Positions 55,611 through 64,000 of a DNA stretch of 64,000 nt are shown in pieces. The notes under the pieces are model-generated. The model was not told the origin of the DNA and did not search any database. It saw only the letters and a program-made list of their open reading frames with translations. This DNA is from CAZPUS01 sp964589825 (GTDB lineage: Bacteria; Fibrobacterota; Chitinivibrionia; Chitinivibrionales; WJKA01): NCBI GenBank assembly GCA_964589825.1, contig CAZPUS010000012.1, positions 1-64,000 on the forward strand, given 5' to 3'. The stretch's first letter is position 1, and each line of letters opens with the position of its first letter. The position numbers and the translations under genes are program-made.

Positions 55611-57614
55611 ATGCATCCCATGTTGAATGATTTCAAACGCTTTCCTGATGTAATGGAGAAACACAGATTTCTTCCCACTGCCTATAGTGCTATGTATTGC
55701 ACGCGGAAACTCGACGATATTTTCGTCGATTTATTTAAAAACGGCAAAGTAAAAGGAACCGTCACGCTGAGTACCGGCAATGAGGCAAGCGCGATCGGCA
55801 TGATGGCCCCGTTTCGTCCCGGCAAAGATGTGGTCAGCCTTCTGCAGCGTGACCTCGGATGCCACCTTGTTGCAGGTGTCGATCCCTACTCTCTGATCTG
55901 CCAGTATATGGCAAACAGTGAAAGCCCTACCCACGGAAGAGAAGGAAATGTCCATCACGGTAATGCCGCACAGCGCCGTTTCCCTATGATCAGCCATCTC
56001 GGAAATATGCTCGCCCCCGTAGTGGGTGGTGTTTGGAATGCACGCGTGCATAACAACGAAGATGTTTTTGGTCTTAACATTATCGGAGACGGGGGGTGCA
56101 GTACCGGGGATTTTCACGAATCCCTCAATATCGCCTCGGTACGTCATGTACCGGTATTGTTCTGTATAGAAAACAATCATTACGCTTTTTCGACTCCGGT
56201 CAGATATCAGTATCACTGCAGCTCTCTTTCTCAGCGCTGCCATGCCTACGGCATACCTGGCAAAACGATTGACGGCACGGACGTCTGGGAAGTCTATACC
56301 GCAGTTATAGACGCACTGCAATATATGGAACACGACGCGCTCCCCTACATACTCGAATGCATGACCCTGCGTCTTAAAGGACATGCGGTCTACGATAAAG
56401 CGGAATATGTGCCCGAAGAAACATCCGCACAATGGTGGGAACATGACCCGTTACCCAAAACACGCGATGCACTGATAAAAGAAGTCGGCAACAGCGAAGA
56501 AGATATCGCTGCGCTTGAACGCCAAATTGACGATATGCTGGCAGACAGTCTGCAACGCGCCAGCCGCGTCGGCCCTCCCTCAATCACCAGTCCTTCCTGG
56601 AACGTGTGTGCACCTCTTTCACAAAAAGAGTGCCCCCTCACCTGCTCCCGGGAAAATGTTAAGTTTCTTCAGGCAATCAATACCGCATTATCCGATATTT
56701 TAGCAAAAGAAGATAACGCCGTACTGCTCGGACAGGATATCGGTCCGTACGGTTCCGCATTTAAAACATGCAAAGGACTGCATGAGCGATTTGGTGACGA
56801 TCGTGTGCTGGACATGCCGATTTCTGAATCGGCAACTACCGGTTTTATACTCGGAGCTTCCCAGACCGGAGCACGTCCCATCCTTGAATTTCAGTTCGCA
56901 GATTTCGCCACTGAAGCAACCACACAAATCGGACTTAATACTGCCACATGGTATTTTCGTTCGCATCGTGAGGTACCCGTATTATTCCGTCTGCCCTGTG
57001 GAGGCGGCATCACGCTCGGTGCATTTCATTCAGGAGAATATGAAGGATTGTGGACACGCTTTCCCGGCATAAAGGCTATCTATCCCTTTACCTGCCAGGA
57101 AGCGTATGAAGCGATTGTTGCGGGATTCTACGATCCGAATCCCTGCATGGTTTTCGAACATAAACTGTTGTACTGGAGTCAATCCGGTGCTATCGATTTT
57201 AATGGCGATATATCCAACTTGCTGGTCCCCCGAAGATATCACGAAGGAAACGACTGCACCGTTGTTACATGGGGTGCCGTGGCAGCACATGCATGTGCAT
57301 GTGCCCGGGAACAGAAATACTCACTCGATGTATGGAACCCTTTTGTGCTTTCTCCGCTTCACATCGACCCAATTATTGAATCGGTAACACGAACGGGCCG
57401 GCTCCTGGTATTTCATGAAGATCAGACAACCCGGGGATTCGGGAACCGGATTATTTCGGTGATCACTCAGCAGGCATTCAAGCACCTTAAGGCGCCCCCC
57501 GTGCTGGTAAGCGCACCGGATACACCGGTTCCCTTTGCACCACCACTCGAAACGCACTATCTTCCAAATAAAGAAAAACTGCTCAATGCACTCAACTCGC
57601 TCTGTAAAGGATGA
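55611..57614 (+). CDS. 2-oxoacid dehydrogenase E1, alpha and beta subunits fused
   Basis: 667 residues. Residues 1-345 are E1 alpha: STGNEASAIGMMAPFRPGKD, REGNVHHGN, the thiamine-diphosphate motif GDGGCSTGDFHESLN with ENNHYAFSTP, and DGTDVWEVY. Residues 350-667 are E1 beta: VLLGQDIGPYGSAFKTCKGL, PISESATTGFILGAS, EFQFADFATEATTQI, FRLPCGGGITLGAFHSGEYE and a C-terminal transketolase domain. It would decarboxylate a 2-oxo acid (branched-chain, pyruvate or acetoin-type) and transfer the acyl to a lipoyl group. The only lipoyl domain nearby is on the next gene product. No E2 acyltransferase or E3 is in the window. The substrate is not readable from sequence alone. Confidence 0.88.
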   Translation: MHPMLNDFKRFPDVMEKHRFLPTAYSAMYCTRKLDDIFVDLFKNGKVKGTVTLSTGNEASAIGMMAPFRPGKDVVSLLQRDLGCHLVAGVDPYSLICQYMANSESPTHGREGNVHHGNAAQRRFPMISHLGNMLAPVVGGVWNARVHNNEDVFGLNIIGDGGCSTGDFHESLNIASVRHVPVLFCIENNHYAFSTPVRYQYHCSSLSQRCHAYGIPGKTIDGTDVWEVYTAVIDALQYMEHDALPYILECMTLRLKGHAVYDKAEYVPEETSAQWWEHDPLPKTRDALIKEVGNSEEDIAALERQIDDMLADSLQRASRVGPPSITSPSWNVCAPLSQKECPLTCSRENVKFLQAINTALSDILAKEDNAVLLGQDIGPYGSAFKTCKGLHERFGDDRVLDMPISESATTGFILGASQTGARPILEFQFADFATEATTQIGLNTATWYFRSHREVPVLFRLPCGGGITLGAFHSGEYEGLWTRFPGIKAIYPFTCQEAYEAIVAGFYDPNPCMVFEHKLLYWSQSGAIDFNGDISNLLVPRRYHEGNDCTVVTWGAVAAHACACAREQKYSLDVWNPFVLSPLHIDPIIESVTRTGRLLVFHEDQTTRGFGNRIISVITQQAFKHLKAPPVLVSAPDTPVPFAPPLETHYLPNKEKLLNALNSLCKG

Positions 57615-57619
57615 TTCTC

Positions 57620-58969
57620 ATGAGCAACGATACGACAACACGCTCACTCACACTCCCTTCTCAGGCAGCTGCCGAAGTGGAAGCCACTATCTCGAAATGG
57701 CATGTGGCAGAGGGTGACTCATTCGAAAAAGGAACCGTACTCGCTGAAGCGGAAAGCGCGAAATCGACATTCGATTTTGAAGCACCTTGTCGCGGTACAG
57801 TAAAGAAAATACACTACAGTGAAGGGAAGACGGTCGGATTCGATACACCGGTTATCGATATAGAAACCGATGAGACCGATATCAAATACGAAGCGAGTCA
57901 GGATGCGGCTTCTGAGAAGCCCGAGTCGGATAAATCGACCTGTGCCGATACCGTCGATACACAAAAGGCTCCCTCCTTTACAAAATCACACACCCCTCAG
58001 AGTATGCCGGTCGGTATTCTGAGTATCGGCACCTATCTGCCACAGCGAGTCGTACCAAACAAAGAGCTTCTTGGGAACTTCTCTGATCTTACGGCAGAAT
58101 ATATGTATGGCGTAACCGGAATAAAAGAACGGCGCTGGGCCGATGATGACGAAAAGCCCTCTGACATGGCCTACCATGCTGCAAAAGAAGCACTCGATAA
58201 CGCCGGGCTGAATGCGAATGAGATCGAGGCAATCATCGTTGCCACCACCACTCCGGATGTCGCCATGCCGGCAACCGCCTGCAAGCTGCAACAAATGCTG
58301 GAGGTCTACAACATCCCCTGCTACGATCTTTCAGCCGCCTGTTCAGGATGGCTCTATGGCATCGTGAATGCAGAAGGACTAATCCGCACCGGTATCGCTT
58401 CCAATGTGCTTGTTGTTGCGGTTGACTTGCAGTCACGTATGCTTTCTCGCGAGGACAAGGATGCGCTGTTTCTTTTCGGGGACGGGGCTGGTGCAACGGT
58501 TGTCTCCTCACGCAGTGATGCCCACATGATAAAAGAAAAAATCCTCTCCGCGGATTCCAAAGGGTTACGGTACGCGCGACGTGAATTCCCGGGGTATTAC
58601 ATACCTGAAAAACCAGAAGATGAAGAGTCCTGGATCCGAGTCGATGGACGTGCTTTGTTTAAATTCGCAACCGAAAGTTTTGCAAAAGTAATACACGATG
58701 TGGTCGAACTCAGCGACTGGGATCACGATACAATCCGCTGGGTGGTACCGCACCAGGCAAATGCACGCATACTGAAAGCTGCTGCACGGAAAGCGAATAT
58801 TCCGTTCAACAAGTTTTTCCTAAACATTGAACGTATTGGTAACACCTCCAGCGCAAGTATTCCGAATGCGCTGGCTGACGTACAGAAATTTTTGCAGCCC
58901 GGAGATAAAATCGTTCTCTGTTCAGTAGGGGCGGGTATTACCTACGCCGCAATTACATTGGAATGGTAA
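57620..58969 (+). CDS. Lipoyl domain fused to 3-ketoacyl-ACP synthase III
   Basis: 449 residues from the ATG at 57620. Its ribosome site AAAGGA overlaps the E1 gene end; a start at 57611 would overlap the E1 stop. Residues 8-85 are a biotinyl/lipoyl domain with modifiable K48 in AEAESAKSTFDFEAP. A charged linker (90-130) leads to a complete KASIII (FabH-type) domain. Its triad is intact: C241 in DLSAACSGWLYG, H378 in VPHQANARI, N408 in IGNTSSASIP. FabH normally takes acetyl- or branched acyl-CoA and condenses it with malonyl-ACP. Here the tethered lipoyl arm suggests the acyl arrives from the E1 encoded just upstream. That step is inference. Confidence 0.9.
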   Translation: MSNDTTTRSLTLPSQAAAEVEATISKWHVAEGDSFEKGTVLAEAESAKSTFDFEAPCRGTVKKIHYSEGKTVGFDTPVIDIETDETDIKYEASQDAASEKPESDKSTCADTVDTQKAPSFTKSHTPQSMPVGILSIGTYLPQRVVPNKELLGNFSDLTAEYMYGVTGIKERRWADDDEKPSDMAYHAAKEALDNAGLNANEIEAIIVATTTPDVAMPATACKLQQMLEVYNIPCYDLSAACSGWLYGIVNAEGLIRTGIASNVLVVAVDLQSRMLSREDKDALFLFGDGAGATVVSSRSDAHMIKEKILSADSKGLRYARREFPGYYIPEKPEDEESWIRVDGRALFKFATESFAKVIHDVVELSDWDHDTIRWVVPHQANARILKAAARKANIPFNKFFLNIERIGNTSSASIPNALADVQKFLQPGDKIVLCSVGAGITYAAITLEW

Positions 58970-58991
58970 CAACTATGCAGGTGGGAGATCT

Positions 58992-59669
58992 ATGCAGCAT
59001 CACATCGGGCACAGGGAACGGCTGAGACAACGATACCATAAAAGCGGGTGTACGGGGATGCATACGTATGAAATCCTCGAACTGCTGCTGACGTATGCGA
59101 TTCCGCGTCGTGACACCAAACCGATTGCCAAGCGTTTGTTGAAAAAATTCGGGACACTGCACGGTGTGCTCCAGGCAGATCCCGGGGAACTCACCAAACT
59201 CGAGGGGCTTTCTTCCAAAAGTGCGGTATTTCTTCTGCTCATAGGCGACATAATCGGCCATACGCTTCATGAAAAGTATACGCAACGTAGTTTTATCGGA
59301 CACCGCAGAGACGTCGAAGCACACCTCAGATACACCTATGGGGCGCGAAAGGACGAGTTCACTGCCGCGGTGTTTCTTGACGGCGCCCATTCCATTATAA
59401 AGACAGAAATCGTGGCACAGGGAACAGTAAACAAATGCACCATCTATCCGCGCACCATGGTAGAAAAAGCGATCCGCTGTGGAGCAGCCGCGCTCATCCT
59501 TGCTCACAACCATCCGGGCGGCACCACCTCCCCGTCACCCAATGACTGGAATCTTACATATAAACTGCGTGAAATACTCTCAACCCTCGAAATAGAAATG
59601 CTCGACCATCTTATCCTCTGTAGAGATAAAGTGGTGAGCCTTCGTGAAATGCCCGAATGGCCCCGTTGA
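58992..59669 (+). CDS. radC: RadC/JAB-domain DNA repair-family protein
   Basis: 225 residues. An N-terminal helix-hairpin-helix part (about 25-85: YEILELLLTYAIPRRD, KLEGLSSKSAVFLLL) is followed by the JAMM/MPN+ metal domain with H172, H174 and D185 in LAHNHPGGTTSPSPND. RadC proteins are no longer thought to be classical repair enzymes; their substrate is unclear. GGGAG precedes the ATG. It starts 22 bases after the lipoyl-KASIII gene and is the last forward gene before convergent nrdR. Confidence 0.92.
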   Translation: MQHHIGHRERLRQRYHKSGCTGMHTYEILELLLTYAIPRRDTKPIAKRLLKKFGTLHGVLQADPGELTKLEGLSSKSAVFLLLIGDIIGHTLHEKYTQRSFIGHRRDVEAHLRYTYGARKDEFTAAVFLDGAHSIIKTEIVAQGTVNKCTIYPRTMVEKAIRCGAAALILAHNHPGGTTSPSPNDWNLTYKLREILSTLEIEMLDHLILCRDKVVSLREMPEWPR

Positions 59670-59688
59670 AACCAGACCCAGCCAACCT

Positions 59689-60135
59689 CTACGACATATC
59701 CTTTATTTCGGTGATGAACTCCCCCTTGTCCTTGAACTCCCTGTATACAGATGCGAATCGAATGTAGGCCACATCATCAAGCGCAGAGAGCTCATCCATC
59801 ACGAGCTTTCCGATATCCTTACTCTCGATTTCAATACTCGATAGTTTCTCGATTTTTTCGGCGATTCTGTCGACGATCGCCTCGATTCGTTCACGACTGA
59901 CCGATCGTTTTTTACATGCGGTAGTGATACCGGTGAAAAGTTTTTCCCGATCAAAGGGTTCTCTGCGCTTATCACGCTTAACCACGGTGAGAGGAACCTG
60001 TTCGACATATTCGTATGTAGTGAAACGCTTTGCACAATTGATGCATTCTCTTCTTCTGCGTACCGCCCGTTCCTCCCTGCTTGAACGTGAATCTACCACC
60101 TTATCCTGTTGACACCCGCAGTAGGGACATTTCAT
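59689..60135 (-). CDS. nrdR: Transcriptional repressor NrdR
   Basis: 148 residues. The zinc-ribbon uses C3/C6 and C31/C34 (CPYCGC, CINCAKRFTTYE). The ATP-cone follows at about 48-138 (VVKRDKRREPFDREKLFTGI, ASVYREFKDKGEF). NrdR senses (d)ATP and represses ribonucleotide reductase genes through paired NrdR boxes. A candidate box pair lies 32-68 bases upstream of its own start, so autoregulation is possible. No nrd gene is visible here. Confidence 0.95.
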   Translation of the reverse strand: MKCPYCGCQQDKVVDSRSSREERAVRRRRECINCAKRFTTYEYVEQVPLTVVKRDKRREPFDREKLFTGITTACKKRSVSRERIEAIVDRIAEKIEKLSSIEIESKDIGKLVMDELSALDDVAYIRFASVYREFKDKGEFITEIKDMS

Positions 60136-60166
60136 TCTTTCACCTTTGCTACACGTGACACAGCAT

Positions 60167-60203
60167 CTACTATATGTTGTATATAATATACAATATTATG
60201 ACA
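60167..60203. promoter_or_regulatory. Candidate NrdR box pair, 21-bp phased
   Basis: Box 1, CTACTATATGTTGTAT (60167-60182), matches the NrdR consensus ACACWATATATWGTGT at 12 of 16 positions. Box 2, ATACAATATTATGACA (60188-60203), matches at about 10. The start-to-start spacing of 21 bases is two helical turns, usual for NrdR. Reverse -10-like TATAAT/TATATT elements overlap. Confidence 0.5.
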
Positions 60204-60313
60204 CAATGTGCAACATTTACCCTCTGGTACCACCCTTGTGTTCCGGTGCCCGCCCCGGACCCGATTCAATGGTTTTTATTATTCTCCAACTCCGCTGCTG
60301 CCCCCAGCGCAGA

Positions 60314-61033
60314 TCAGAAAGAAAACTCTATTCGCAGACCGGCTTGTGGTGACTGCGAAGGAAACAATGATGCATTGGAAGTGACTGTAATACGATGGCT
60401 TCGAAAAATATTCCTGATATCGATCATCGCTGCAACCCGATTGACCGCAAGGGACGCGATAAAAAAAGAATAGACCACTTTCATTTTACTCGCTGTCGCA
60501 CGCATGTCTGCATACTCCTCACGAAGTGAATCAAGTGGCCATTGCCATTGGGTTCCCCTGGCAGTATACTTTTCATCGAGATCCAGCCGGGAAAGCTCCA
60601 GAGCCCTGTTATATTCTTCACTATCATTGAATACCGCCAGATTACGCCAGTATGCCGCATCCATATCGGAATGTGATGCCCCCGCGAAGCGTCTCGCATA
60701 TGCGCGGGAATCACCGTATATTGCATCTGTATATGTCCTGAAAAAATAAAACGCACCTATACATAAGGCGTCTATTCCGAGAAAGGCCATCGCTTTTTGC
60801 TTTCTTCCGAGATACGAATGCCCGGTACCGGGTAGAACAACTGATGACACCCCCGCCCAGAGTCGTGATTTTTCAGTATGTTGCGAAGCGAATACATCCA
60901 CACTGTCGGTCGTTATTTGATTTTCCTCTACGCTCACCTGGCCAAACAGCGGTATTGCGCAGAGACATAGCAGCATTACACACATTCCCGGTCTTTTTTT
61001 GGTCGGAGTTGTTTTTATTACCGTGATACGCAT
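60314..61033 (-). CDS. DUF5683-like membrane protein (short paralogue)
   Basis: 239 residues from the ATG at 61033, whose A is shared with the stop codon of the upstream paralogue. A signal segment (RPGMCVMLLCLCAIPLFGQ) is followed by a DUF5683-type block: SRLWAGVSSVVLPGTGHSYL, a membrane helix (AFLGIDALCIGAFYFF), a charged region, and a second helix (FFIASLAVNRVAAMIDI). The last strand, AGLRIEFSF, looks like a final outer-membrane-type strand. The function is unknown. It forms an operon with 61033-62487. Confidence 0.72.
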   Translation of the reverse strand: MRITVIKTTPTKKRPGMCVMLLCLCAIPLFGQVSVEENQITTDSVDVFASQHTEKSRLWAGVSSVVLPGTGHSYLGRKQKAMAFLGIDALCIGAFYFFRTYTDAIYGDSRAYARRFAGASHSDMDAAYWRNLAVFNDSEEYNRALELSRLDLDEKYTARGTQWQWPLDSLREEYADMRATASKMKVVYSFFIASLAVNRVAAMIDIRNIFRSHRITVTSNASLFPSQSPQAGLRIEFSF

Positions 61034-62487
61034 CAAAACGACACCTCCACACCACAATGCAGCCCCAGCCCTTTTTTGTTTCCTACGATTCTGCTCTCGA
61101 GCCGGACACCCTCCCATACACTCTTTTCTTCCAGAAGGGCCTGATTGTACGCGTGTGCACAAAGACCTGCATCGAGGGCACTTACAATCCGGTTCACCAT
61201 CATAAAAACGAGTGCTATTTTAGCATGTGAATACCGGGTATTCTTGCGTCGCACCAGTCTGTCATATGTGTCATAATAGTCGGAAAACCCCCAGTATCTC
61301 TCTTTTTCACCGGCGAGGAAAAATTTGGCAGGAATACCAATTGCCGCACTGCTGTCAACAGGCGCATACCTGACCTGTTTTCCATGATACGGGCTTTCCG
61401 TATCATTCATCTGAAGCGTCACCGTATCGCCATGAATCGCATCGGTACGCAGCCTTGGTGCAGCATCTTTCCATCCCTGGATAAATTTTTTTTCCTCAAT
61501 TATGTCATACATGTCATCGGTACCGCTGTCCGCTTTGAATTCCAGGATATCAAAACCCTGTCCTCCGGTATACCCACCGAAAAATGAATAGGATGTATCG
61601 ACAATGGAATCCACATTCCCGGGGATATCGTTGTCCTGTTGTGCAGTAAATTCGATCAGGCTTTTCAAGCTGTCGTAATAATTTTCAAAATGGCTGACGC
61701 TGTAGGCCGTATCAGCGTGCTTTTTTGCACGTCTGTTGTACTCCTTTGCCTGCTGACGGAAATGGTATACGGTGGCGCCCAGTGTGATCTCCGATGCAAG
61801 AAATATGGCCGCACGTCGGTAATTCTTTGCATAGATTTCGCCCAGTCCTGGCAGAATAAACGAAAAAAGCATCGCAAGTTTCGGAGATCGATACTCATCC
61901 AGATTCTGCGCAAAATTGATAGACCGCGTCTCCTTGCGCTCGTTCACTACAAAGGCCTGCTGCTTTTCTTCATCCCTGGAAGAATCGGCCTGCGTGTCCT
62001 TCGCATCCGCCTTTCCACCGATCTCACGCTCCTGAAGTGCACTGCTGTCACCATCGGTGTAGGCGGTCACCGTATCGCTGGTCTCTCGGGCGGTATCCTG
62101 CAGTGTCTCTTCATCCGCGATTATCAGCTCTTCTTCGCCCTCGATAAAAAGATCCTGCTCATCGAGCAGCATCTGCTCTGTTTCGTTGTTTCCGGCTGCG
62201 GTATCTTCTATATCCCCGTCCACAGTATCCGACACGAGAGTATCCTTGGGAACAACCGGCAAAGAGGCTTGTCCGGTGACCTCCTCGTCTCGCGGCGTAA
62301 CCGAATTGACGATCGTCGTTTCATTCGCAGTATCTGCAGGCTCTTCAACGGCCATCACCTCTGCATCATTCATTTGAGCAGAAACAATCGTATCGGGAAC
62401 CGGGACGGTCGCCGAGTCCTCAGTCGCTCCCCGACCGGGGAATACGTACAACAACGCAATTGTCGTGATACTGTATACTATTTTCAT
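61033..62487 (-). CDS. DUF5683-like membrane protein with long acidic region
   Basis: 484 residues. After a signal segment comes about 170 residues rich in Glu, Asp and Thr with no visible fold (QMLLDEQDLFIEGEEELIIA). The DUF5683-like block then begins: SPKLAMLFSFILPGLGEIYA, AAIFLASEITLGATVYHF, and a later helix IALVFMMVNRIVSALDAGL. The C-terminus GLGLHCGVEVSF resembles an outer-membrane strand. It is a paralogue of the next gene, to which it is coupled. Its ATG follows a weak ribosome site. The role is unknown; envelope localisation is inferred. Confidence 0.72.
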   Translation of the reverse strand: MKIVYSITTIALLYVFPGRGATEDSATVPVPDTIVSAQMNDAEVMAVEEPADTANETTIVNSVTPRDEEVTGQASLPVVPKDTLVSDTVDGDIEDTAAGNNETEQMLLDEQDLFIEGEEELIIADEETLQDTARETSDTVTAYTDGDSSALQEREIGGKADAKDTQADSSRDEEKQQAFVVNERKETRSINFAQNLDEYRSPKLAMLFSFILPGLGEIYAKNYRRAAIFLASEITLGATVYHFRQQAKEYNRRAKKHADTAYSVSHFENYYDSLKSLIEFTAQQDNDIPGNVDSIVDTSYSFFGGYTGGQGFDILEFKADSGTDDMYDIIEEKKFIQGWKDAAPRLRTDAIHGDTVTLQMNDTESPYHGKQVRYAPVDSSAAIGIPAKFFLAGEKERYWGFSDYYDTYDRLVRRKNTRYSHAKIALVFMMVNRIVSALDAGLCAHAYNQALLEEKSVWEGVRLESRIVGNKKGLGLHCGVEVSF

Positions 62488-62526
62488 TGCTTATCCCAGA
62501 TAGTCGTGTACTGATCACCCATATCC

Positions 62527-63339
62527 TCACCCTATACCAAGCATATCCTGCATGGAATATAAACCTGTCGGTCTATTATAAAGCCACTTTGCGGCCTCCA
62601 CCGCTCCCTGCGCAAATGTCGCACGGGTGTGGGCCGTATGCTTCAGTTCAATACGCTCTCCTTCGCCTGCAAAAAGCACCGTGTGATCTCCGGTAATGCC
62701 ACCCCCGCGCACGGCATGCATACCGATCTCTTTTCTACTTCGACCCTCGGAGTAATTGCCTGCTCGTCCGTGCATTACATGGGTTTCATAGTCGAGTTTC
62801 ATGGCAGAAGCGACGATCTCCCCGAGACGTTTTGCGGTCCCACTCGGTGAATCTTTCTTTCTGCGGTGATGCGCTTCAATAATTTCGACATCAAAAGCAC
62901 TGATAAGCCCCTCGGCCGCAATACGCGTTAAATAAAAAAGGAGATTGACCCCCATACTCATATTAGGACTATACAGAAGTGCTGTTTTTTGACTACATTC
63001 ACGCATTTTTTGCTCCACACCATCATCAAATCCGGTAGTGCCGACCACCGCTTTCATACCGTGTGTACCGATCATGTCAAAAAATGCAGGCAATTGCTGC
63101 GGTGTGGAAAAATGGATGGCCACATTCTCCTTGGTGCACATCGATGCGGTAAGTTCAGCTGATACCTCGATCCCGATATCACCGACACCGATACACGCAC
63201 CATACTCTTTGCCAATATCCGGATGTGAAGGAGACTCAACGGCCGCTTTCAATTCCACCCCGCCGTCATTAGCGATACATTTACCGATCTCTGCTCCCAT
63301 CCTTCCCAATGCGCCGATAAGTATCACTGGCACTGTCAT
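62527..63339 (-). CDS. dapB: 4-hydroxy-tetrahydrodipicolinate reductase
   Basis: 270 residues from the ATG at 63339 (a TTG at 63369 would overlap dapA). DapB reduces the DapA product with NAD(P)H in lysine and diaminopimelate synthesis. Visible: nucleotide loop ILIGALGRMGAEIGK, VVGTTGFDDG, the catalytic EAHHRRKKDSPSGTAK, and GGGITGDHTVLFAGEGERIE. The length is normal. It lies 16 bases downstream of dapA in one operon. Confidence 0.94.
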   Translation of the reverse strand: MTVPVILIGALGRMGAEIGKCIANDGGVELKAAVESPSHPDIGKEYGACIGVGDIGIEVSAELTASMCTKENVAIHFSTPQQLPAFFDMIGTHGMKAVVGTTGFDDGVEQKMRECSQKTALLYSPNMSMGVNLLFYLTRIAAEGLISAFDVEIIEAHHRRKKDSPSGTAKRLGEIVASAMKLDYETHVMHGRAGNYSEGRSRKEIGMHAVRGGGITGDHTVLFAGEGERIELKHTAHTRATFAQGAVEAAKWLYNRPTGLYSMQDMLGIG

Positions 63340-63355
63340 TGTACGCACCGCTTTG

Positions 63356-64000
63356 TTAAGGAGTTGCAATAGTGTACGTTTTGAGTACGTCTGTAAGTTT
63401 GGCTTTATTGTCCGGCTTCATCTCCACAAGCGGTAACCGCAACGGTCCTGCGGGAAAACCGAGATCGCGCATGGCCGTTTTTACGGGAATTGGATTCGTT
63501 TCATAGAAAAGGGCCTGGAAAAGCTCGAAAAGATCTTCGTGAATGGTACGGGCCTTTTCGCATTGCCCTTCGTTCATGGCGCGTATAAGTGCACACATCT
63601 TTGCAGGAACCACGTTACCGGTAACGGTAATGGCACCTTTGCCGCCGCTTGCAAGAATATGCAACGTCTGAATATCCTCCCCTGAAAGGATGGTAAGACG
63701 GTCTCCACAACGACGGTGAATATCCGAAACCTGCACGATATTTCCCGATGCCTCCTTTACTCCAATGATCGTTGGAAATTCGCAGAGCCTTTCGATAGTC
63801 TCGGCACCCAGGTTAACCCCGGTGCGACCGGGAACATTATACATGACAACGGGCATATCGACACTTTGCGCAAGCGCTTTGTAATGCGCAAAAAGACCAT
63901 CCTGTGTGGGCTTGTTGTAATACGGGGTTATACAGAGAATTGCATCGGCACCACGTTGCTGTGCGTGCTGCGCGATTTCTATCGATTCCCTGGTATTGTT
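63356..64000 (-). CDS. dapA: 4-hydroxy-tetrahydrodipicolinate synthase (5' end beyond window)
   Basis: The reverse frame is open from the window edge to the stop at 63356, about 214 residues. ADAILCITPYYNKPTQDGL holds the catalytic Tyr. MYNVPGRTGVNL and the Schiff-base Lys in IIGVKEASGNI confirm a class I aldolase of the DapA family. It condenses pyruvate with aspartate semialdehyde. The gene is followed by dapB. Its N-terminus, including the start codon, lies outside the window. Confidence 0.94.
   Translation of the reverse strand, partial: NNTRESIEIAQHAQQRGADAILCITPYYNKPTQDGLFAHYKALAQSVDMPVVMYNVPGRTGVNLGAETIERLCEFPTIIGVKEASGNIVQVSDIHRRCGDRLTILSGEDIQTLHILASGGKGAITVTGNVVPAKMCALIRAMNEGQCEKARTIHEDLFELFQALFYETNPIPVKTAMRDLGFPAGPLRLPLVEMKPDNKAKLTDVLKTYTIATP

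Noticed and set aside
1..64000. CRISPR arrays, tRNA/rRNA genes, transposases, prophage
   Set aside because: Read through both strands; no regularly spaced direct repeats, no cloverleaf-like sequences with CCA context, and no transposase or phage proteins recognised.

Overview
The window looks like a chromosomal scaffold from a member of the Fibrobacterota (Fibrobacteres), probably a relative of the Chitinivibrionia/Chitinispirillum group. Four things point there: a secreted protein with a fibro-slime domain at the left edge, a type IX secretion sortase of the PorU/gingipain type, several C-terminal sorting domains, and an LPS gene (lpxK) that marks a diderm cell. The taxonomy is inference from gene content. 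There is one 100-N scaffold gap (3397-3496). I see no rRNA, tRNA, CRISPR array, insertion sequence or prophage.

Layout. 0-12 kb: a fibro-slime protein (running off the left edge), an orphan sorting-domain remnant, then the forward run rpmE-prfA-[gap]-prmC-lpxK-SH3 protein-ruvX-FN3-like protein-porU. 12-21.4 kb: a large GH2 glycosidase (reverse), accC plus a CgeB-like glycosyltransferase (forward), and a reverse pair encoding an HTH-EIIA(Ntr-like) regulator and a CBS-tailed cation/proton antiporter. 21.6-41.1 kb is a signalling island. It holds three very large multi-PAS hybrid histidine kinases, an NtrC-type sigma-54 activator, a lone receiver, a PAS/CxxC protein, a zinc-ribbon protein, an oxygen-binding di-iron protein (ODP) paired with a coiled-coil protein, and an HD/HD-GYP protein. 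41-49 kb: an FAD-linked oxidase, trxA, a secreted beta-helix protein, hisH-hisF and a 776-aa T9SS-type secreted protein. 49-59.7 kb is a forward run: HAD phosphatase, mfd, two parvulin-type foldases, a fused E1 alpha/beta 2-oxoacid dehydrogenase, a lipoyl domain fused to a ketoacyl-ACP synthase III, and radC. 59.7-64 kb is reverse: nrdR, two DUF5683-like membrane proteins, dapB and dapA (cut by the right edge).

Most striking features. (1) The E1 alpha/beta fusion sits directly upstream of a lipoyl-KASIII fusion. The pair reads as a machine that could pass an acyl group from a 2-oxo acid through a lipoyl arm straight into fatty-acid initiation, without an E2 or acyl-CoA. (2) A family of about 160-bp intergenic repeats has terminal inverted repeats (ends CCTGAATTGAGCGGTT) and an internal palindrome. 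There are two clear full-length 162-bp copies, one 160-bp copy and many fragments. (3) Three matching operator-like dyads (GTAT-N7-ATAC) lie in the 1-kb space between a hybrid kinase and the ODP pair. (4) Cysteine-rich GAF/PAS modules recur in the kinases near the di-iron O2-sensor homologue, which suggests redox or oxygen sensing as the theme of the island.
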